Part shown: positions 37,639-45,891 of the stretch, one piece after another
Layout of the letters: each line of letters begins with the position of its first letter
How positions within the stretch are numbered: the first letter of the stretch is position 1
Assembly: GCA_945862235.1 (NCBI GenBank)
Contig: CAMAYU010000007.1
Coordinates: 1 to 64,000, forward strand
DNA length: 64,000 bases
Direction: 5' to 3'
From: Schlesneria paludicola DSM 18645
GTDB taxonomy: Bacteria; Planctomycetota; Planctomycetia; Planctomycetales; Planctomycetaceae
The notes under the pieces: model-generated
The model's input: the letters and a program-made list of their open reading frames with translations, nothing else
Database searches by the model: none
Told to the model about the DNA's origin: nothing
Made by a program: the position numbers and the translations under genes

Positions 37639-40041
37639 TCACCCCTCCATAGCCGCCCAATCGATCAGTTGGATATCCGGGCGGATGATTTCGATGAACG
37701 TGCTGCGTTGAGCGGCTCGGACTCCTTTGCCGCCTCGCGCGGAGAGTTCGTATTTCATCTGGCCGAAGACGAGGACTTTGTCGCCGCTGGTCTGCACGCG
37801 GAGGCAGTCGCTGGGACGAGCCATCTGGGCGGCACCGAGGACTTGGTCCGTGGGATCGCTGAGCTTGATGCCGCGCACGCCTTTGCCAGCTCCGGACAGA
37901 ATCGGCACTTCGTCGATCGCGAAGTGAGCGACTCGCGTTTGCTTGGTGGCGACGAAGAGCGACGTGGCGTCGCGCACGAGCTCGACCCATACAACACGGT
38001 CTCCCTCGACCAGACGGCAGTACTTGCGACCCGACTTCGTGGAGGGAGTCCGGAACAGTGAGAGCGGCAGGCGCATGATCTGCCCGTGCAGCGTGAGGGC
38101 CAGAAAATAGGGACTCGGCGGCAGGTCGTCCTTCGCTTCCGCATCGGCTGGCGTGAAGCGGGCGTCGGTGGAAAGAGCGGCCACGATGTTGATGCCGTCA
38201 CCCAACTTAACGTGTTTTGAAATCGGTTCGCCATAGCCCGATGAAGCGGGGATGTCGGTCAGGTTGAGCGTGTAGGCGACGCCATCCGCCGCGAAGAAGA
38301 TCGCGGTGTCGGTCGTGCTGCCGGGGATGACATCGAGGACCGAATCCCCTTCACGCACGCGCGTCGTCTCGACGCTTTGCAGCCGCCCGACACGCTTGAT
38401 CCAACCTTCGCGCGTCAGCACGACGTTCGTGTTCTCTTTGACAATGTACGTCGCCGCATCGAACTCGACGATCTCTTCACTGCTGCCAATCGCCGTGCGG
38501 CGCTTGTCGGAATGCTTGGTCCCGAATTCTTCGAGTTCGGTACGAATGACCTTCCACAACAGCTTCTCACTGGCCAGCAGCTTGCGCAACTTTTCGGCGG
38601 CCTTTTGTTGCTCGCCCAACTCATCAAGGATCGTGTTGATCTCGAGCGTTGAGATGCGATAGAGCTGCAGTTCGAGGATCGCCATCGTCTGCTCTTCGTC
38701 GAGCGGGAAGACCTTCATCAGCTTCTCGGCCGCGTCGCGTTTGCCGCTGCTCGCGCGAATGATCTTCAACGCGCGGTCCAAGTCGTTGAAGAGGAGGGCG
38801 AAGCCTTCGAGGATGTGGATGCGGTGCTCGTGCTGGCGCAGTTGGAACTCAAACCGCAGCCGCACTGTTTTGAGCCGAAACGTCAGAAAGTGCCGAACCA
38901 TATCGACAAGGTTCAGCCGCAGCGGCCCGAGCGTGCCGTGTTCATCCGGGACGAGGCACGTCGGGTTGTACGCGAAGTTTTGTTCGAGGGCCGTGTGCTT
39001 GTAGAGGTACGTCATCACCGTCGCGGGATCGGTCCCCGGTTTGAGATCGAGGACGATGCGGAGGCCGTTCTTGTCGTCGGTCTCATCGTTCGAGTCGATC
39101 AGTTGCGGCACCTTCTTGCTGTTGACGATCGCTCCGATTTCGGAGGCGACCGGGCCGGAATCGACTCCGTAGGGGAGCGAGTAGATGACGATGCGAGTCT
39201 CGACGACCGCCTTCTTCTCTTTGTCGAGCCTCCATTCGGCCCGGACCTTCATGCTGCCGCGCCCCTCTTCGTAGATGGTCCTCAATTCCTTGCGGTCGGT
39301 CATGAGGCGACCGCCGAGAGGGAAGTCTGGCCCCTTGATGTGCCTCAGCAGGTCTTTGGTCTCGGACTCCGGCTCGTCGATCAGTTGGAGACAGGCCGCG
39401 ATCACTTCGCCCAAGTTGTGCGGCGGGATGTTCGTCGCCATGCCGACCGCGATCCCGGTCGCGCCGTTGACGAGCAGGTTCGGAAACTGAGCGGGCAACA
39501 CGACCGGTTCGTTCTTGCGGCCGTCGTAGTTCGGGCGCATCTCAACCGTTTGGTACCGCAGCTCGGTCATGAGCTGTTCGGAGATCGCGGTGAGTCGCGC
39601 TTCGGTGTACCGATCGGCGGCGGCGGGAAGGCCCATGATCGAGCCGAAGTTCCCCTGCGGATGGATCAGCGGGTAACGGAGCGTAAAGTCCTGTGCCATC
39701 CGAACGAGCGCGTCATAGATCGCCATCGGCCCGTGCGGGTGATAGTCGCCGCTCGTATCACCGGCAATTTTCGCGCACTTGTACGGCTTGCTGTCGGCCG
39801 TGAGGCGCAGCCCCTCGAACATGACGTACAGGATGCGACGCTGCACCGGCTTAAGACCGTCGCGCACGTCAGGCAGCGCGCGCGACGTGATGACCGACAT
39901 CGCGTAGTTCAAGTACCGCCGCCGCGTCTCCTGACCGAGCGACACATAGTGAATGCGATCTTCGGGTTCATCACCGTCACTAACATTCGCCGCATCCGAA
40001 TTCCGTTTCGCCAACGTGGCCTCCTTGCCGTGTTGTCTCAT
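37639..40041 (-). CDS. Type IIA topoisomerase subunit A (GyrA/ParC-like)
   Basis: YLNYAMSVITSRALPDVRDGLKPVQRRILYVMFE...YHPHGPMAIYDALVRMAQDF...ATNIPPHNLGEVI. Confidence 0.93.
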   Translation of the reverse strand: MRQHGKEATLAKRNSDAANVSDGDEPEDRIHYVSLGQETRRRYLNYAMSVITSRALPDVRDGLKPVQRRILYVMFEGLRLTADSKPYKCAKIAGDTSGDYHPHGPMAIYDALVRMAQDFTLRYPLIHPQGNFGSIMGLPAAADRYTEARLTAISEQLMTELRYQTVEMRPNYDGRKNEPVVLPAQFPNLLVNGATGIAVGMATNIPPHNLGEVIAACLQLIDEPESETKDLLRHIKGPDFPLGGRLMTDRKELRTIYEEGRGSMKVRAEWRLDKEKKAVVETRIVIYSLPYGVDSGPVASEIGAIVNSKKVPQLIDSNDETDDKNGLRIVLDLKPGTDPATVMTYLYKHTALEQNFAYNPTCLVPDEHGTLGPLRLNLVDMVRHFLTFRLKTVRLRFEFQLRQHEHRIHILEGFALLFNDLDRALKIIRASSGKRDAAEKLMKVFPLDEEQTMAILELQLYRISTLEINTILDELGEQQKAAEKLRKLLASEKLLWKVIRTELEEFGTKHSDKRRTAIGSSEEIVEFDAATYIVKENTNVVLTREGWIKRVGRLQSVETTRVREGDSVLDVIPGSTTDTAIFFAADGVAYTLNLTDIPASSGYGEPISKHVKLGDGINIVAALSTDARFTPADAEAKDDLPPSPYFLALTLHGQIMRLPLSLFRTPSTKSGRKYCRLVEGDRVVWVELVRDATSLFVATKQTRVAHFAIDEVPILSGAGKGVRGIKLSDPTDQVLGAAQMARPSDCLRVQTSGDKVLVFGQMKYELSARGGKGVRAAQRSTFIEIIRPDIQLIDWAAMEG

Positions 40042-40441
40042 GTGGTCCCGCTTTGGAGCGTCATCACCGAACGGCCGACTCCTTGGCTTGAGACACTTAT
40101 CGTCTCTTGAAGTCCGGCGGTTGACCTCGCAATGAAATTGGGGGGAGCTAATCCATCACTCAGCCCCATCCAAACGTCACACTGCGTGAACTTTAATGGT
40201 CAATCAGACTCTAGCGAAGCCGCCGACTGAATGGGATATGCGGGTTGTACAGCGGCATCTAAGCCGTTGGCGAGTCACAGGTTGCCAATTTACGGGGACC
40301 AAGACCGACGCACACGGAATGACTCATTCAAGCGGACCTCTCTGGCCGAAAGCTTGATGTACTCGGTGAGGAGCGCTGACTGGGGGCGAAGCCAATTTTG
40401 CCTCGCCACACAGATCAGCCAGAAATCCAGGGAGGGATTTG

Positions 40442-41065
40442 ATGAAACGCCACTTGTTCTCATTCGCAGCCTGCACGAAGTTCGCAGCCTGCACGAAGTT
40501 CGCAGCCTGCACCGTGGTTCTCTCAGCATTCATGCTGCCGACGGCACGTGCTGATGAAGAGTTCTCGGATCCGTTTGCGGCGGAACTCGCAGCGCCACCA
40601 GCGCTCGCGTTTGAAGAGGCCACAGTCGAGGCGAGCGCCGAGACCAATGTGGTTCCTTTGTTGTATGCCCCGCCAGAGGTTCCGGCTCAGCCCGCGATCC
40701 TTCAGCAGAGCGGCATGATGCAGCAGGTCGCTCCACAGCCGGTTGGCGCGGGGGCGGGGATGATGGCTCCGCTGGGACCGCAGCAACAGCAGGGCTATGT
40801 CCGACTGAATGCTCCGCTCTACCCGTCACCCAAGCCAAACATTCCGATCTGGACGGGTTCGACGATGATTACAAATCAGGCGTTCGCGCCTCATGAGATG
40901 CTTTATCCGCACACTTATAAAGCGATTTATCCCCCGTTCTATCACAAGGTCAAAGGGGGCTGGATTGTGACGCCGTTCGGCGTGCGATCTCACGAACGTT
41001 GGGAGCTGCAAGGAACGCAAGTTCAGGTGAAGTACCGTTCGCAACAACCGGGTTGGTTTCGTTGA
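40442..41065 (+). CDS. Secreted hypothetical protein with signal-peptide tandem repeat
   Basis: MKRHLFSFAACTKFAACTKFAACTVVLSAFMLPTARADEE...; ORF to TGA. Confidence 0.75.
   Translation: MKRHLFSFAACTKFAACTKFAACTVVLSAFMLPTARADEEFSDPFAAELAAPPALAFEEATVEASAETNVVPLLYAPPEVPAQPAILQQSGMMQQVAPQPVGAGAGMMAPLGPQQQQGYVRLNAPLYPSPKPNIPIWTGSTMITNQAFAPHEMLYPHTYKAIYPPFYHKVKGGWIVTPFGVRSHERWELQGTQVQVKYRSQQPGWFR
40463..40511. repeat. 18-bp tandem repeat, about 2.7 copies
   Basis: TCGCAGCCTGCACGAAGT x2 then TCGCAGCCTGCAC. Confidence 0.95.
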
Positions 41066-41149
41066 GACCCGCGTTGGAACGGGAGCTTGTGAATTCGAAA
41101 TGCCTTGGCCCTGTCTGTGAAACGTTCTTTCGGCCGTGAAGGTTGCCTC

Positions 41150-41500
41150 ATGAATGGCAGATTTAGTGATCTTCGAGTTGGTCTCGCAGCCCTCGTTTGT
41201 GGTGCGGGATTGATGTTCACAGCCTCTGAGTCGTACTCGGCGGAGCCCGGTGCGAAGGTGCCGGCCCAGGCGGTGGGGCGAGTTTATCGGACGGCATATG
41301 GCGCGGTGTCGAACAATGACGCACACCTGAACTGCGAACACGAAGACGGGCGGACAAAGCAGTGGGACGAATGCCGCTGGGGCGGGCGATTGCACGCTCG
41401 ACCCAAAGCCTACTGCAACGAGAAGGAAGCTTGGCATCTGTATATTAGAGGTGTCGGGCCCGCAATCCATGAGCGGCCAGCCGCTCGACCGTACTGGTGA
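41150..41500 (+). CDS. Small secreted hypothetical protein
   Basis: MNGRFSDLRVGLAALVCGAGLMFTASESYSAEPG signal peptide. Confidence 0.65.
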   Translation: MNGRFSDLRVGLAALVCGAGLMFTASESYSAEPGAKVPAQAVGRVYRTAYGAVSNNDAHLNCEHEDGRTKQWDECRWGGRLHARPKAYCNEKEAWHLYIRGVGPAIHERPAARPYW

Positions 41501-41694
41501 ATGACGCATTGATATGAGGTGAGTCTCTGATCGGGCGCGGCAGCACGTTCAGCCACTCACCATGTGTCTGAACGAGTTGTTGTGACACGAAGACCGGGCA
41601 ACGAAACCTTGACGAGGGACTTCTCTCGATGGGCTTGCAGTTGCGACGAAGACGATTACCGCCGCAGGTCGGCGTGAAGGGAAGGATCTGAGAG

Positions 41695-42372
41695 ATGAAA
41701 CCGCTATTCCAGACCATCGTGCGTACATCGTTCGCGGCCGGACTGAGCTTGCTCGCGTGTGCGGGTGTCTACGCTCAGGACGACTCCGAGGGAATCGTTC
41801 GCATCAGCAAGCCGAAGACCGCCGCCGTGATGACACAGCAGGTGAGTCCCGCATCGTTTGGCCACCATCAAGGGACGGTGGTGCAGGAGAACTGCAACGC
41901 TCAGGGTGGCGGAAGTTGCCAGTCGGGCAACGGTTCGTGTCCGTCCCCATTCCGCGAGGACTGGCGAACTGCGGATTGGAACGGCGACTATCGGGGATCG
42001 ACATTGCATATGCGGACTCAGGGGCACAGCCTTGCGATGGAGGAACGCTGGTGCAATCGATTTGGTCATCAGCCGGGCATGTACTACCACGATGAATCTG
42101 GTCAGGCGATGGTCGATTACTTCCGCTGCAAGTTCAAATACTTCATCCCCACAGGAGCGGGTGGAGCGGGGGTTCCGATTGTCGGCAAGTATGGTCGCGT
42201 CTATCCGCAAGACCCGCATTACTTCGATCAGCGTGATGGCCAAGTTTGGGCGGCTCAAGGTTACGGCGCTCCGATGGCCGTGCCGCTCGCGCCGGTTGTC
42301 GGCCACACCTACAACTATGGCTGGGGCATTCCTTCCAGCCGCCTGACGCCCATTTCGCACCCGGCTTATTGA
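41695..42372 (+). CDS. Secreted hypothetical protein (EGIVRI family)
   Basis: MKPLFQTIVRTSFAAGLSLLACAGVYAQDDSEGIVRISKPK; GGGSCQSGNGSC. Confidence 0.75.
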   Translation: MKPLFQTIVRTSFAAGLSLLACAGVYAQDDSEGIVRISKPKTAAVMTQQVSPASFGHHQGTVVQENCNAQGGGSCQSGNGSCPSPFREDWRTADWNGDYRGSTLHMRTQGHSLAMEERWCNRFGHQPGMYYHDESGQAMVDYFRCKFKYFIPTGAGGAGVPIVGKYGRVYPQDPHYFDQRDGQVWAAQGYGAPMAVPLAPVVGHTYNYGWGIPSSRLTPISHPAY

Positions 42373-42591
42373 TGGCGTTGCCGACAATAGTCGAAATCGG
42401 GTGCTCCCGGATTCTTAGCTGCAATCACAGACAAGAGTCCGAGGGCTTACGCCGCCCGGCTCACCGCTTCTGTCGGAAACGTCGTTGATGACTTTCTGGC
42501 GACACACCTTCCCGGCAGCACGACGTACTGTCCGCCGGACACTCCTACTCGCGACAGCGGCCTTTCGCCCGTGACCTGAAGGAACAGACGC

Positions 42592-43362
42592 ATGAACTCC
42601 CTGAAACTGAACTGGCTGGCTGCAGTTGCGATGTTGGTGGCTCCCGCCGTGGTTCCGATGGCTCAAGCTCAAGACACGAGTGCGCCAGGTATCGTCCGAA
42701 TCACAGACAGCAAGCCGCGGTTGACGGCTCAGCCCGCCTCGTTCCACGGTCATCGACACACGGCTGTTTACGGTGATTCGGGAAGCTGCCCCACCGGAGA
42801 ATGCCAGAACGGGAACTGCCAAACCGGTCACGGTTGCTTCGCCGAGCGGTACTGCGGCAAGAACTCGCCCGATCACGGCTATTCGCCACCGGCGAAGTAC
42901 CCGCTGCACCGACGCGGAGTGCAATACACGAGCAACTTTCCGAACCAGTGGTACGGATTACCAGGCAGTGAGTTGGCCGGTGGTTATCCGATGGTCTATC
43001 AAGCGACCGACACGACTCAGCTCGGCTTCTACTATCAGCACGTTCCTTACTGGCAGCCGAACCGCAACATGATGCCGCAGCGACCGGTACCGGCGCAGTG
43101 GAACATTGTCGCTCCCCCCTACAACTTGAACCTCTTTGCCGGTCAAGGGGGGTGTCCGGCCAACGGATACAGCGGCAACGGAAACTGTCCAGTACAACCC
43201 CAACAGGGAGTCCCCGTTCAACAGGGCGTTCCTCAACCGGTTGAGACCCCGAACGCTGTGCCGATGCAGAATGCTCCCGCCCCGGCCGCCGGGCTTCCGC
43301 CATCACCGCGTGAAATTCAGAACTCCGCCGAGAGCGACCACATTCGCCGTGCGGCCTTCTAA
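42592..43362 (+). CDS. Secreted hypothetical protein, paralogue-like to 41695-42372
   Basis: MNSLKLNWLAAVAMLVAPAVVPMAQAQDTSAPGIVRITDSKPRL; Cys/Gly-rich GSCPTGECQNGNCQTGHGC. Confidence 0.75.
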   Translation: MNSLKLNWLAAVAMLVAPAVVPMAQAQDTSAPGIVRITDSKPRLTAQPASFHGHRHTAVYGDSGSCPTGECQNGNCQTGHGCFAERYCGKNSPDHGYSPPAKYPLHRRGVQYTSNFPNQWYGLPGSELAGGYPMVYQATDTTQLGFYYQHVPYWQPNRNMMPQRPVPAQWNIVAPPYNLNLFAGQGGCPANGYSGNGNCPVQPQQGVPVQQGVPQPVETPNAVPMQNAPAPAAGLPPSPREIQNSAESDHIRRAAF

Positions 43363-43553
43363 AGTCGGTTCGTTGGACTCGATCGTTGTTAAAGAGGGAA
43401 GGGCAAGCGTTCGGCTTGCCCTTCCTCGTTTGAAGCGCCTCGTTGAGCTGATGCCTTCGTGTTCGCTCAAGGGTTGGTTGACGCTCGTCTGGGCCTTTGG
43501 TACGTCTCTGCCAGACCTGACACAACCTGCATCCTGCTCTTCTGAAATTCGAC

Positions 43554-45161
43554 ATGATCCCGATTGTTGCGACGTATCGGCTGACGTGTGCTGCCGACGA
43601 AGTCGATCGTTTGAGTCGCGACATCGCGCTGGAGCAGACGGTTGAAATCCCCGAGTCACTCCTGATTTGTGATCGGCTGCGCGAGACCGTTGTTGGGCGA
43701 GTCGCGTGGATTACTCCGGTGCCGGACGTGTCGAATCAGTTCGACGCGGGGATCGAATACCCCGTCGATCTTGCGGCGGGTGGACTCGGCTCGCTGCTAA
43801 ATCTGGTCTACGGCAACATCTCGCTCAAACGTTGCACTCGCTTGATGGACGTGAGTCTGCCCGAGTCGTTGCTCAGCCAGTTTCGCGGACCCAATCAGGG
43901 CGTGACGGGACTGCGGCGGATGCTCGGAGTGTTCGGACGACCGTTGTTAGCGACGGCACTCAAGCCGCGAGGCTCCTCGCCGGAAGAGTTGGCGGCGTCC
44001 GCCAAGAAATTTGCGGCGGGCGGCGGTGATGTCGTGAAGGACGATCACAATCTGATCGACGCACGCTTCGATGACTTTCGGCGGCGGATCGAACTTTGTC
44101 AGCAGGCCGTTCTTTCAGGGAACCAAGCTTCGGGGCGAACGTGCCTCTACTTTCCAAATCTTGCCGGTCCCGCCAGCGAACTGGAACGTCGCGCCCGATT
44201 CTTGGTCGATCTGGGAGTGAAGGGCGTATTGATCGCGCCACTGATCGCCGGACTCGATCAGGTGCGACATCTGGCGGAGACCTTTCCGCTGATGTTTCTC
44301 GCTCATCCGACTTTCTCAGGCGCGTACTTTCACGATGCGAGCCATGGGATTGAACCGGGATTGTTGCTCGGAACGTTCTTTCGATTGGCGGGCTGTGACG
44401 CCACGATCTACCCGAACCTGGGCGGCCGCTTCTCGTTCTCGGCCGATGAATGCAGACATATTGCGGCTCGCGTCCTCGAACCGCTGGGACACCTAGCTCC
44501 CGCATGGCCCGCTCCGGCGGGAGGCATGTCGTTCAATAACATCGCTCAAATGGCCAGCGAGTCCGGTGCGGATGCGATGTTCCTGATCGGCGGCGCGTTG
44601 CTGGCGGACTCGACCGATTTGCGAGTCAGCACCGCCCGGTTCCAGTCGCGAATCGCGGAGTTGTTCCCGGCCTGTTCGTTCACGTCCAACGCGCTGGCGG
44701 AGTCGGGTTTGAAGTCGAGCGGTGAGTTCGTGTCCGCGTGCGAGTTGCCTGCGTCGGCATTGAAGACGCCGTTGCTGGAACACCTGCGTCACAGCGGTGA
44801 CTTCCGCTGGGAGGGCCGCCCACCGGTCGCCTACAAGATCAGCAGCGAGCTGCCGTTTCGGGAGGTCACCCGAACGGAACTGATCGGCACTGCGGGTGAA
44901 CAGTCGGAGTTCGATCTACGCTACTTCGAGATCGCACCAGGAGGCCATTCCAGCCTCGAACGGCACAACCACACGCACGTCATCATCGTCGCACGCGGTA
45001 CCGGAGTGTTGCTCAGCGGCGAGTCCCGACTCACGTTGAGCCAGTTCGATGTCGCTTACGTCCCACCGCAGCAGGTTCACCAATTGCGGAATGAATCGCC
45101 CGAACCGTTCGGCTTCTTCTGCATCGTCGATCACGACCGTGACCGGCCGATGGCTCCGTAG
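43554..45161 (+). CDS. RuBisCO-like protein (form IV type) fused to C-terminal cupin domain
   Basis: RLP: LLATALKPRGSSPEELAASAKKFAAGGGDVVKDDHNLID, FLAHPTFSGAYF, WPAPAGGMSFNNIAQM, DAMFLIGGALL; cupin: IAPGGHSSLERHNHTHVIIVARGTGVLL...YVPPQQVHQLRN. Confidence 0.88.
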   Translation: MIPIVATYRLTCAADEVDRLSRDIALEQTVEIPESLLICDRLRETVVGRVAWITPVPDVSNQFDAGIEYPVDLAAGGLGSLLNLVYGNISLKRCTRLMDVSLPESLLSQFRGPNQGVTGLRRMLGVFGRPLLATALKPRGSSPEELAASAKKFAAGGGDVVKDDHNLIDARFDDFRRRIELCQQAVLSGNQASGRTCLYFPNLAGPASELERRARFLVDLGVKGVLIAPLIAGLDQVRHLAETFPLMFLAHPTFSGAYFHDASHGIEPGLLLGTFFRLAGCDATIYPNLGGRFSFSADECRHIAARVLEPLGHLAPAWPAPAGGMSFNNIAQMASESGADAMFLIGGALLADSTDLRVSTARFQSRIAELFPACSFTSNALAESGLKSSGEFVSACELPASALKTPLLEHLRHSGDFRWEGRPPVAYKISSELPFREVTRTELIGTAGEQSEFDLRYFEIAPGGHSSLERHNHTHVIIVARGTGVLLSGESRLTLSQFDVAYVPPQQVHQLRNESPEPFGFFCIVDHDRDRPMAP

Positions 45162-45203
45162 AGCGGCCGTGATACCTCGCGCGGTTATGAATGAGTTGTT
45201 CTC

Positions 45204-45345
45204 GGCTCTGTTTTGAAACCCCACCGCGCTTGCCGGGGTGGTCTTCAGGCCTTTGCACGACACCCAAATCCGGCCGTCGTCGAGTAGTGCAAAACCGGAT
45301 TCCACCGGGACAAGCCCGGTGGGGTGAGTTTCAAAATACAGCCTA
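45204..45345. repeat. Palindromic element, copy 1 of family shared with 60003-60151
   Basis: Shared core TTTGCAC...GAGTAGTGCAAA..C..GATTCCACCGGG.CAAGCCCGGTGG; outer arms TCTGTTTTGAAAC-CCCACCG / CGGTGGGGTGAGTTTCAAAATACAG. Confidence 0.8.
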
Positions 45346-45373
45346 GTTTGTCGTCATCCCTAAGAATGGGGTT

Positions 45374-45439
45374 CTGTGAGCGGCACGGCGCTAGCCGCCG
45401 TTCGTTCACTACCGGCGACTAGCGCCGTGCCGCTCACAG
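45374..45439. repeat. 27-bp-arm inverted repeat
   Basis: CTGTGAGCGGCACGGCGCTAGCCGCCG versus CGGCGACTAGCGCCGTGCCGCTCACAG, one mismatch. Confidence 0.9.
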
Positions 45440-45772
45440 AGTCAGTCCCAAAATCTCGGTTTGACAACGCACTAATCGAGCCGTACGAGGTGACGGATGT
45501 GGAACACCGGCGTCCGGTTCGACGGGCTGTGTCGGTTGTTCGACCTGCGGGCAGATTTCCGGTTCAGTCGATGTCGTCGAGTGCGATGTTTGGCGAATGG
45601 TCTCGGCCGTTTCGCCGATGAATGACAGATTGTGAGCCATTGGGGCGGATCGGTAGAGTAGTCTTCCGTCGGAGTCACACAGTCGAACGGTGCGAGAGTT
45701 CGGTCGGGCGTGCCATCCGAGAGCGGTGCAGCATCACCGAGAGCGTTCAACCTCACGCGGTACACGCTGACA

Positions 45773-45829
45773 CTAACCCGAAGCGTAAGCGCGGATGCAA
45801 CACACGTCCTCGCTTACGCTTCGGGTTAG
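45773..45829. repeat. LTLRVGV/TNPKRERG-type palindrome
   Basis: CTAACCCGAAGCGTAAGCG (45773-45791) versus CGCTTACGCTTCGGGTTAG (45811-45829), perfect. Confidence 0.9.
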
Positions 45830-45891
45830 GATGAAATGTGCCATCCTCATCCGTGAGCGGTATATCCATTTTCGAGCGGAGTTCGGTCAAC

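Noticed and set aside
40442-45161. Hypothesis that the secreted-protein run plus RLP-cupin forms a microcompartment or carboxysome-like system
   Set aside because: No BMC shell-protein (Pfam BMC/EutN-like) ORF is visible in the window and the upstream proteins have signal peptides, so there is no support.
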